Source: Flavobacteriales bacterium (GTDB lineage: Bacteria; Bacteroidota; Bacteroidia; DT-38). From it: a DNA stretch of 12,213 nt. Made by a program: the position numbers and the translations under genes. Under the pieces are notes generated by a model. That model ran no database searches and was not told the DNA's origin. It saw nothing but the letters and a program-made list of their open reading frames with translations. Of the stretch, positions 6,294-12,213 are shown piece by piece (within the stretch, counting starts at the first letter, position 1; each line of letters begins with the position of its first letter). The stretch lies in the NCBI GenBank assembly GCA_013214975.1, contig JABSPR010000049.1, positions 1-12,213 of the forward strand. Reading direction: 5' to 3'.

Positions 6294-7292
6294 TTAAGGA
6301 TGCATCAGATTACAACCTCGCGCATCACTATTATCAAAACGACCTAACACTTCAAATGCGCCTTTATCATTTTGCTTACCTATATCTTGGGTCGCTACAA
6401 ATGCACAAGAATGTACATTGGCTAGGTCTATCACATTAATACCACCGTTAATTCCAGAACCAACAATAGACAGTGGATCATTCGTATCTCTAATAAGAAC
6501 TTTCATCCAAGGTGGACAATTAAAAATCCCGTTAGCTTTTGAATAAGCTTGAGATAACAATTCTGTCATTCCATATTCAGATTGAATTGCCCAAACCTTA
6601 AAACCATCCTTAAGAATTTGATGCATCTCGGATCTCACCATCTCTTTCCTTCTTCCTTTCATTCCGCCAGTTTCCATAATAATTGCCCCTGGCATTACAA
6701 CATCGGCAAGTTCTACAAAATCTAAAAGAGCATAACTCACACCAACAACAATCATTCGTTTTCCAGCATTCAATACTTTATTCAAATGCTTCTCCAATAA
6801 AGATGGATCCTTATCGAATACTCCACTCCCATTCTTTTCTGTTTTCTCCAAAAGATCGCTCATCATGTATATGAGAGACGAATTTTCATTGTCGTAATAA
6901 CTTGGCAAAAGCACCATAAAGCAATACCCGTCTATATCACCATAAGCATGTTCGAAGCCAGCCCGAAAACTTTTTTCGTAGAGCTTAACATCTAAAACAT
7001 GGTGAGCACTTCGTCCCTCATTACCAGTTCCGCTGCTATAAAAAACAGTTTCAATCTCCCTATCTCCGCAAATTATTTTTTTCGTTTTAAAGAATTCTAT
7101 AGGTAAAAATGGGATATCGGAAGAACTCTTAATAGATGATGGATCAACTTTTAGAACATCCACATATGTTTTATAAACTGCACAATTCTCGTATTGGTGC
7201 TGAAAGAGTTCTAGAGCGCATGCATCAAAAACATCAGAAGTGTTTATCTGAAATACTTTCTCTTTAAATTCGTTTAACTGTATTTGATCCAT
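6294..7292 (-). CDS. LuxE-like acyl-protein synthetase (ANL superfamily)
   Basis: A complete 332-residue protein of the LuxE/acyl-protein synthetase family. LuxE-type enzymes use ATP to activate a fatty acid as acyl-AMP and pass the acyl group to a cysteine. Visible blocks: PFLPIEFFK (61-69), the phosphate loop SSGTG (86-90), ETGGMKGRRKEM (207-218), SEYGMTELLSQAY (238-250, the adenylate-binding A5-like block), TQDIG (301-305) and GRFDNSDARGC (317-327). Cys327 is near the C-terminus, roughly where bioluminescence LuxE carries its acyl-acceptor cysteine, though the equivalence is inferred. No luxC, luxD or luxAB gene is present, so a light-producing role is unlikely. In Bacteroidota such single LuxE-like genes probably activate a carboxylic acid in envelope or secondary metabolism. 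It is monocistronic here, transcribed divergently from the lipoprotein gene across 57 nt. Confidence 0.85.
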   Translation of the reverse strand: MDQIQLNEFKEKVFQINTSDVFDACALELFQHQYENCAVYKTYVDVLKVDPSSIKSSSDIPFLPIEFFKTKKIICGDREIETVFYSSGTGNEGRSAHHVLDVKLYEKSFRAGFEHAYGDIDGYCFMVLLPSYYDNENSSLIYMMSDLLEKTEKNGSGVFDKDPSLLEKHLNKVLNAGKRMIVVGVSYALLDFVELADVVMPGAIIMETGGMKGRRKEMVRSEMHQILKDGFKVWAIQSEYGMTELLSQAYSKANGIFNCPPWMKVLIRDTNDPLSIVGSGINGGINVIDLANVHSCAFVATQDIGKQNDKGAFEVLGRFDNSDARGCNLMHP

Positions 7293-7349
7293 TAGGTATA
7301 TCTCTATGGTAAGCTTAGATCCTGAAAAATTAGTTATTTTTAGTTCACG

Positions 7350-7850
7350 ATGCCTTTAAAAAATCTCTTTTATATACTCCTTTTCACCACACTCTGTTTC
7401 GGCTGTGATGACACGCCAATTTTCTCCGAAATTCCTCACATTACCTTTAAATCGTTTACTAATGTAGAAAACGGAGCTCTTTTAACTATTGAATTTAAAG
7501 ACGGCGATGGGGATATTGGGGTGAAATTAGATGGAAATGGGATTCCAAAAGGTTCGGATAAAAACTTGCAGTTAACATATTATAGGAAAGCAGATGGGGT
7601 TTATAGAGATATCTATTCCTTTATTTCTCCATCGGATACCAATTATATAGTACCACACTATCAAGTGCCTGATGTAACTCCTCTTGGGCAGAATCAGGTT
7701 CTACAAGGGTTTATTACCGTTAATATTGTTAATCCTTGGATAGACCCCAAAGCTATCTCTGGAGATACAATAAAATATAATATTGTGTTATTTGACCGTA
7801 CTGGAAACAATAGCAATACTGCTTCCACGGGAGATATAATAATTGATTAG
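7350..7850 (+). CDS. Small outer-membrane or periplasmic lipoprotein of unknown function
   Basis: A complete 166-residue protein. The N-terminus is a lipoprotein signal: a hydrophobic stretch ending LCFGC, with Cys19 as the lipidated residue followed by DD. The mature part has a conserved-looking DGDGDIG segment (about residues 51-57) and ends in DTIKYNIVLFDRTGNNSNTA (about 138-157), a strand-rich, Ig-like pattern often seen in uncharacterised Bacteroidota lipoproteins. No enzyme motif is visible. An acidic repeat such as DGDGD could bind calcium, which is inference only. The stop TAG (7848-7850) overlaps the convergent stop of the phosphate transporter gene by 3 nt, so the two genes share no non-coding DNA or terminator. 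Confidence 0.8.
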   Translation: MPLKNLFYILLFTTLCFGCDDTPIFSEIPHITFKSFTNVENGALLTIEFKDGDGDIGVKLDGNGIPKGSDKNLQLTYYRKADGVYRDIYSFISPSDTNYIVPHYQVPDVTPLGQNQVLQGFITVNIVNPWIDPKAISGDTIKYNIVLFDRTGNNSNTASTGDIIID

Positions 7851-9544
7851 TCTTTCTCTCCTATTATAGCTTCTGTAACATTGATAATGTGATCACCAAT
7901 CTTCTCGCACCTAGAGAATAAGTCATTATATATCATACTGTTTTCCACATTATACATTTCTGTTTCAATCGTCTTATAATGCATTTTTCTAAGCTCATTT
8001 CTGCACTTATTAATTGCAAGCTCTGCTTCCATAGCCGCATCAACAGTCACTGTAGTATCGTCTGCTTCTAAGTTAGCCACCATTATCTTCAAGGCATTTT
8101 CCATCAAAACAAACATATTAGATAAATTAGTTCTTTGCTCCTCGCGTAAAGCGATTTCCTTATCTAACATACGCTCAACCCCTTTCGACATTTGATAATA
8201 GATATCCCCTATTCGCTCCATATCGGTAATCATACCAAGCATTCCTCTTACCCTTAAAGAAGACAGCTCCGACAACTCTACCTGCGCCGTTTTAGCCAAA
8301 TAATCTGCAACGTCGATCTCAATTTTATCTGTTATGTCTTCATATTTGGCCAATTTTTCAATCATAACACGGCGCTGCTTTTTATCTGTGTTACTTACCA
8401 ACTCACACATAAAGCCATGCATTTTCATAGTAACTCTACCAAAATGTGCTACCTCCTGCTTCGCATTATAAATAGCTATTTCAGGAGTTGCTGTAATACC
8501 CCCATCAATAAATTCTAATCGGTGTTGCTCATCTTCTTCTCCTTGAGATGGAATCATTTTCTCAACTATCTTAACAATAAATTGCACAAACCCAATTAAG
8601 AAAAGGACATTCAGTATATTGAAAACACTATGAAAAATAGAAAGTGCAATTGGAATAGATTCTGGAGAATTGCCACTTAACGGTGAAACACCACTTTCCG
8701 ACATCATGTATTTATCTATACCTATCAAGAAAAAATGCAACAGACCAATCATCCAAACCACACCAAACATGTTAAAGATAAAGTGAGCTCTCGCTGCTCT
8801 TTTAGCATGTACGTTTCCAATCATTGAGGCCAAATAAGCCGTAATTGTTGTTCCTATATTTTCTCCTAATACCATCGAGGCCGCAATCTCAAAAGGAATC
8901 CATCCATTGTGACACATTACTAGCGTTAAAGCCATTGCCGCACTAGACGATTGAACCACCACGGTTAACACAGTACCTACACCCACAAACATCAATGTAG
9001 ACAAGAACCCCATACCCGTATAATCCTGAAAAAAAGCGAGTAGCTCTGGATTCGCTTTCAAATCTGGAACAGAATGTTTCAATGCATCCAATCCCATAAA
9101 TAACAAGGCAAAACCTATTAGTATTTCCGCTGTATGCTTTAGTTTAATATTCGACATGAACATCATTGGAAATCCTATTGCAATTATAGGAAGTGCAATT
9201 GCCGCCATTTTAACTTTAAAACCTAATATCGATATCAACCAAGCCGTAATCGTTGTACCTACATTGGCACCCATAATAACACCTACTGATTCTACTAATG
9301 AAAGTAATCCTGCATTTACAAAACTCACCACCATTACTGTAGTAGCAGAAGATGATTGGACTAAGCAAGTAATTAAGAACCCTGTTCCAACACCGAGAAA
9401 CCGGTTGGACGTCATAACACTTAATATTCCACGCATCCTTTCACCAGCAACTTTTTGTATCCCTTCGCTCATCACCTTCATACCATATATGAAGAATCCC
9501 AGCGCGCCAATAAGTCTTAAAAAGTCAAAAAATCCGTATTCCAT
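7847..9544 (-). CDS. Na+/phosphate cotransporter (NptA/PNaS family) with C-terminal PhoU-like domain
   Basis: A complete 565-residue inner-membrane protein. The two inverted Na/Pi repeats are clear: the first carries QSSSATT (63-69) and GANVGTT (92-98), the second QSSSA (198-202) and GENIGTT (227-233). QSSS motifs are the hallmark of type II Na+/phosphate transporters. Membrane helices fill about residues 5-325. From about 350 to the end the protein is helical and charged, fitting a PhoU-like domain (MHGFMCELVSNTDKK, then LRVRGMLGMITDMERIGD), with ERIGD and the later CEKIGDHIIN (near 547-556) as the two typical PhoU metal-site segments. Role: sodium-coupled uptake or export of inorganic phosphate, with PhoU-like control. 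Length and domain order are normal. It lies 83 nt downstream of the glycosyltransferase but has its own promoter-like box and flanking inverted repeats. Confidence 0.93.
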   Translation of the reverse strand: MEYGFFDFLRLIGALGFFIYGMKVMSEGIQKVAGERMRGILSVMTSNRFLGVGTGFLITCLVQSSSATTVMVVSFVNAGLLSLVESVGVIMGANVGTTITAWLISILGFKVKMAAIALPIIAIGFPMMFMSNIKLKHTAEILIGFALLFMGLDALKHSVPDLKANPELLAFFQDYTGMGFLSTLMFVGVGTVLTVVVQSSSAAMALTLVMCHNGWIPFEIAASMVLGENIGTTITAYLASMIGNVHAKRAARAHFIFNMFGVVWMIGLLHFFLIGIDKYMMSESGVSPLSGNSPESIPIALSIFHSVFNILNVLFLIGFVQFIVKIVEKMIPSQGEEDEQHRLEFIDGGITATPEIAIYNAKQEVAHFGRVTMKMHGFMCELVSNTDKKQRRVMIEKLAKYEDITDKIEIDVADYLAKTAQVELSELSSLRVRGMLGMITDMERIGDIYYQMSKGVERMLDKEIALREEQRTNLSNMFVLMENALKIMVANLEADDTTVTVDAAMEAELAINKCRNELRKMHYKTIETEMYNVENSMIYNDLFSRCEKIGDHIINVTEAIIGEKD

Positions 9545-9556
9545 TTATGTTAAAAT

Positions 9557-9599
9557 TAGATTTAATCTATGCTAACAAAGCTATTTCAGATAGATTAAA
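9557..9599 (-). promoter_or_regulatory. Promoter of the Na+/phosphate transporter with flanking TAGATT repeats
   Basis: On the minus strand TAGCTTTG (9583 down to 9576) is a perfect TAnnTTTG box, 31 nt before the ATG. No TTG lies at the ideal -33 distance. The box is enclosed by perfect 10-bp inverted repeats, TTTAATCTAT (9561-9570) and ATAGATTAAA (9590-9599). TAGATT occurs three times: 9557-9562 and 9591-9596 on the plus strand and 9564-9569 on the minus strand. The first two sit one base apart as a TAGATT-T-AATCTA palindrome. The layout suggests an operator over the start site. Confidence 0.45.
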
Positions 9600-9627
9600 A
9601 GGGAAGGGAATCAATGTTAAGTTTATG

Positions 9628-10716
9628 TTAACTCTCGCTTGAGGTGTTAGACGTTAATTCGGCTATAGATGTTGCAATAACAGACTGAATATCTATATAT
9701 TGCCTTTCAATATTAGCGTCATTCAACACTTCTAATCTATTAATGCAATTTTTTATATTCAGTTTTGATTGAGATACACAAATAAAATTCTCTCTACCGT
9801 CATGATAATCAGCTAAATATTCCTGTTCTGTTTGTCCCTCTGTTGGAACCAATATTGCCTTCTTCTTAAGGGTAGTCAAATCCATGATAGTAGAATATCC
9901 CGATCGAGAAATTATATAATCCGACTGCTCTATTGCGTGCTGCATCTCCTCCGATCCCAAATGTGAAACAATGGTAACATTACCTCCTCTTACTGGCTCA
10001 TTTTCATCTAATATACCTCTCACAAGAAGTGATTTCCCACTCAATTCCTTTAACTCTTGATATACTAATTTCTCAAAAATTGTTCTTTGAGGTTCAGGAC
10101 CACTAACAATTGCCATGCACTTATAGATAGATTTGCATTCCTTATTCTTGTACGAAAACCGAGACAATGGTCCAATGAATTTAACCCTGTTTTTTAATGC
10201 TTCTGAAGCGCTCAATTTTCCACTTAGGTTATTGTCTCCTGAATAATCCGGAATCCAGCATTCATCAAATTCGTTTATATATTTTCTATTTAACTGGTTC
10301 ATTGCTTTTTGAAAGACGGGTGTTTGTATCTCTACCTGATGCGTAATAAAAACATTCGGCACTTTCGAAGATGTTAGTCCAAACCGGTTATCCGATATCA
10401 CAAAATCAACCTTATTCTCTGCTACTATTTTTTCTAGTATTTTGCCTTCATCGCCTATTCTCAATAATATTTTAGGAATATTCAGAACCATTTTTAGTTT
10501 CAACCATTTCTTAGCATATCGAACATCATATCCAGGTAAAGGGAAAAAATCCAATTCTGGAAATTCTTGTTTAAGCAATCTCATTGGATCTCGATCGGTT
10601 GCAATTACAACAGTATGACCCAGAACAATTAATGCGCGGATAATGGGAATACATCTTGTTGCATGACCCAACCCCCAATCTAATGGAGCAATTAAAACTT
10701 TTAATTTTTTGGACAA
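9628..10716 (-). CDS. GT-B fold glycosyltransferase (MurG/UGT-like, MJ1255-type)
   Basis: A complete 362-residue cytoplasmic or membrane-associated glycosyltransferase. The N-terminus has the MurG/UGT-like loop APLDWGLGHATR (10-21), with glycine-rich GLGH and the histidine that usually deprotonates the acceptor. The second domain has the donor-site pattern GPEPQRT (206-212), RSGYSTIMDL (271-280) and PTEGQTEQEYLA (291-302), comparable to the S/G-G...E...P...Q blocks of this superfamily. No signal peptide or membrane span is visible. The sequence pattern fits the family named for MJ1255, 'conserved hypothetical glycosyltransferase'. Donor sugar and acceptor cannot be deduced; a role in cell-surface polysaccharide or glycolipid is likely. 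The ATG at 10714-10716 directly precedes KKLKVLIAPLDW, the first strand, so the start is convincing. Confidence 0.85.
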   Translation of the reverse strand: MSKKLKVLIAPLDWGLGHATRCIPIIRALIVLGHTVVIATDRDPMRLLKQEFPELDFFPLPGYDVRYAKKWLKLKMVLNIPKILLRIGDEGKILEKIVAENKVDFVISDNRFGLTSSKVPNVFITHQVEIQTPVFQKAMNQLNRKYINEFDECWIPDYSGDNNLSGKLSASEALKNRVKFIGPLSRFSYKNKECKSIYKCMAIVSGPEPQRTIFEKLVYQELKELSGKSLLVRGILDENEPVRGGNVTIVSHLGSEEMQHAIEQSDYIISRSGYSTIMDLTTLKKKAILVPTEGQTEQEYLADYHDGRENFICVSQSKLNIKNCINRLEVLNDANIERQYIDIQSVIATSIAELTSNTSSES

Positions 10717-10724
10717 GAATAAAT

Positions 10725-10732
10725 TAAATTTG
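10725..10732 (+). promoter_or_regulatory. Candidate -7 box for trmB
   Basis: TAAATTTG matches TAnnTTTG exactly, 78 nt before the trmB start and just outside the divergent glycosyltransferase gene. A TTG (10709-10711) lies only 13 nt upstream, too close for a standard -33 element, so the call is weak. Confidence 0.3.
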
Positions 10733-10809
10733 TCTTCATTAAAGTTAAACGATTTATACTATGTACCTATGAAAAATCGAAATCCCAATATTTAACAAAA
10801 AAATAGAAA

Positions 10810-11475
10810 GTGGCAGGCAAAAACAAATTAATGCGCTTTGAAGCATTAAAAACATTTGACAATGTATTTCAACAGGACATGGACGAAATCAAAGATGGAT
10901 TTCGATTACAAGGAAAGTGGGCAAAAGAATATTTCAAAAACGACAACCCTATTGTGTTGGAATTGGGCTGTGGAAAAGGAGAATACTCGGTAGCTCTTGC
11001 AGAAAGGAATCCAGATAAAAACTACATAGGAGTTGATGTTCGCGGTGAAAGATTATACCATGGTGCCAAAAACGCTTTAAATAATAAACTTACAAACGCC
11101 GCTTTCATTAGAACCTATATTGAAAGGATAAATCTCTTTTTTGCCAAGGATGAGATAGATGAACTTTGGTTTACTTTTCCCGATCCTCAATTGAAAAAAA
11201 GCAGAATTCAAAAACGACTTACCTCTCCTGGGTTTCTCGATTTATATCGTTCTTTTTTAAAACAGGGTTCTAAAGTTCACCTCAAAACGGACAGTGAACC
11301 GATGTTTGAGTACAGTAAAGAAGTTGCTGAAGAATTAAAGTTAGAAATCTTAATAGCTACTAATAATCTTTATGCCGGAGAACATATGGAGATCTTGGAT
11401 GTAAAAACTTATTACGAAAACATCTATCTCAAAGAAGGATTAAATATTTGCTATTTGAATTACTTATTTAAATGA
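10810..11475 (+). CDS. trmB: tRNA (guanine-N7-)-methyltransferase
   Basis: A complete 221-residue SAM-dependent methyltransferase that makes m7G46 in the variable loop of tRNAs. Recognisable TrmB blocks: VLELGCGKGEYS (49-60, SAM-binding motif I), YIGVDVRGERL (72-82, with the acidic residue that holds the ribose of SAM), FTFPDPQLKKSRIQKRLT (121-138, catalytic and tRNA-binding region) and HLKTDS (157-162). The FPDPQ version, where proteobacteria have FPDPW, is common in Bacteroidota. The most likely start is GTG at 10810, since the MAGKNKLMRFE N-terminus matches the family's usual beginning; no ATG stands earlier in frame nearby. Its TGA overlaps the next gene's ATG (ATGA), so the two are probably co-translated. 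Confidence 0.94.
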   Translation: MAGKNKLMRFEALKTFDNVFQQDMDEIKDGFRLQGKWAKEYFKNDNPIVLELGCGKGEYSVALAERNPDKNYIGVDVRGERLYHGAKNALNNKLTNAAFIRTYIERINLFFAKDEIDELWFTFPDPQLKKSRIQKRLTSPGFLDLYRSFLKQGSKVHLKTDSEPMFEYSKEVAEELKLEILIATNNLYAGEHMEILDVKTYYENIYLKEGLNICYLNYLFK

Positions 11476-11807
11476 GCGATTTCTTCCAAGATGTATATTC
11501 AGTTGTGAAACTTATTCCACATAGCAGAGCGTCTTCATATGGAGCAATTGCAAAATATTTGGGTTCTGCAAGAGGAGCACAAATGGTGGGTTGGGCAATG
11601 AATAATTCTCATTCTCAAAAAGAAATCGTTCCAGCACATCGTGTTGTAAATAGAATCGGAGCACTTACGGGTAAAAACAATTTTCCATCGCCTTTTGAGA
11701 TGCAAACCAAATTAGAGGCCGAAGGCTTAACAATTAAAGATGATACGATTCAGAATTTCTCTACGGTTTTCTGGGATCCAAACACAGAATTAGACTTAGA
11801 ACGGTAG
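11472..11807 (+). CDS. Alkyltransferase-like (ATL) protein, MGMT family without the active-site cysteine
   Basis: A complete 111-residue protein covering the DNA-binding domain of O6-alkylguanine-DNA alkyltransferase. It has SSYGAIA (21-27, containing the Tyr that helps flip the base), SARGAQMVGWAM (32-43, with the helix-turn-helix Arg) and VPAHRVVNRIGALTG (53-67). In true MGMT the last block is PCHR; here it is PAHR (Ala55), so alkyl transfer is impossible. Such ATL proteins bind O6-alkylguanine in DNA and hand the lesion to nucleotide excision repair. This is a stable feature of the family, not decay. The gene starts within the trmB stop (ATGA), so it is translated from the same message; that pairing is metabolically unrelated and may only reflect tight packing. 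Confidence 0.88.
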   Translation: MSDFFQDVYSVVKLIPHSRASSYGAIAKYLGSARGAQMVGWAMNNSHSQKEIVPAHRVVNRIGALTGKNNFPSPFEMQTKLEAEGLTIKDDTIQNFSTVFWDPNTELDLER

Positions 11808-11818
11808 TTAAAATTGTA

Positions 11819-11826
11819 TAATTTTG
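11819..11826 (+). promoter_or_regulatory. Candidate -7 box for mrp
   Basis: TAATTTTG is an exact TAnnTTTG match, 24 nt before the mrp ATG and 12 nt past the stop of the ATL gene. No TTG sits at a proper -33 distance. It suggests mrp can be transcribed separately from trmB-ATL. Confidence 0.45.
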
Positions 11827-11849
11827 CACCTCAATAAATACTGTATCCA

Positions 11850-12213
11850 ATGATATTAAAAGAAGATGTTCTAAAAGCACTGAGCTACGTTATCGAGCCA
11901 GATTTAAAAAAAGACATCATTGAATTAGACCTCGTATCGAACATCGAAATAGACGAGAAAGGAATAAGGTTTGATGTAAAAGTTAGCAACCCGGCATTAC
12001 ACAATAAAAAAAGAATGGAAGAGGCATGTGTGCATGCCATAGACCGTTTTTACAAAAATGTTGGAGAAGTAATAGTTACTATTTCAGGAATGGGGCAAGC
12101 TTCAGAAAGAAGTCCCGAACATCGTACAGTACTTCCAGGAGTAAAAAACATTATAGCAGTTGCATCTGGAAAAGGAGGCGTTGGGAAATCTACCGTGGCA
12201 AGTAACCTAGCGG
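11850..12213 (+). CDS. mrp: Mrp/NBP35-type iron-sulfur cluster carrier ATPase (3' end outside window)
   Basis: The first 121 codons of an Mrp/ApbC ATPase. Residues about 3-80 form the DUF59/MIP18-like domain (VLKALSYVIEPDLKKDIIEL, then the NPALHNKKRMEEAC helix). After a linker comes the start of the P-loop ATPase: PGVKNIIAVASGKGGVGKST, with the deviant Walker A SGKGGVGKST at 106-115 that marks Mrp/MinD proteins. The family carries and inserts Fe-S clusters in the cytoplasm. The C-terminal CxxC that binds the bridging cluster lies beyond the edge. Domain 1 lacks the TPACP motif of proteobacterial Mrp, having NPALHNK instead, which I believe is normal in Bacteroidota. The ATG at 11850 precedes ILKEDVL, the usual family start. 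Confidence 0.92.
   Translation, partial: MILKEDVLKALSYVIEPDLKKDIIELDLVSNIEIDEKGIRFDVKVSNPALHNKKRMEEACVHAIDRFYKNVGEVIVTISGMGQASERSPEHRTVLPGVKNIIAVASGKGGVGKSTVASNLA

Noticed and set aside
6294..7292. A bioluminescence (lux) locus
   Set aside because: Only a LuxE-like gene is present; no luciferase, reductase or transferase genes flank it.
9156..9575. A 139-codon open frame on the plus strand
   Set aside because: It is antisense to the Na+/phosphate transporter; its hydrophobic, repetitive composition mirrors the membrane helices on the other strand.

Overview
The window is AT-rich bacterial DNA that looks like Bacteroidota, most likely a marine or free-living member of the Flavobacteriia or a neighbouring class. 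The support is lineage-style gene content: a secreted phosphatase ending in an SprB/PKD-like module of the type seen on type IX-secreted proteins, a small lipoprotein with a DGDGDIG segment, a LuxE-like protein, a Cys-less MGMT-like protein next to trmB, and an Mrp ATPase. Several gene leaders also carry perfect TAnnTTTG (-7) promoter boxes, and there are no obvious Shine-Dalgarno sequences.

Left part (1-2383, minus strand): a two-gene unit. A secreted TPR-repeat protein overlaps by 11 nt the start of a purple-acid-phosphatase-like metallophosphoesterase that runs off the left edge.

Middle part (2538-6292, plus strand): a stretch of decaying genes. It holds a response-regulator receiver gene with one in-frame nonsense codon, an intact TIGR03032/DUF4915-type protein, a polytopic GT-C-like membrane protein split by a one-base frameshift, a short relic resembling the N-terminus of an ECF sigma factor with its own promoter-like box, and the frameshifted 3' tail of a second TIGR03032 paralogue. 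The two paralogues bracket the broken membrane gene. Four of the five identifiable loci here are damaged, while all genes outside this block look intact, so this is either a pseudogene-rich accessory island or a low-quality patch of assembly.

Right part (6294-12213): ordinary and mostly housekeeping. It has a LuxE-like acyl-protein synthetase (minus), a small lipoprotein (plus), a Na+/phosphate cotransporter with a PhoU-like tail (minus) and, upstream of it on the same strand, a GT-B glycosyltransferase. After these come a plus-strand run of trmB, an alkyltransferase-like protein and the start of mrp (cut by the right edge). Gene packing is tight: the lipoprotein and transporter stop codons overlap, and trmB and the ATL gene share an ATGA.

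I see no tRNA, rRNA, CRISPR array, insertion sequence or attachment site. I do not see a convincing undescribed multi-gene system. The most interesting material is the broken middle block and a hexamer repeat set around the transporter promoter.
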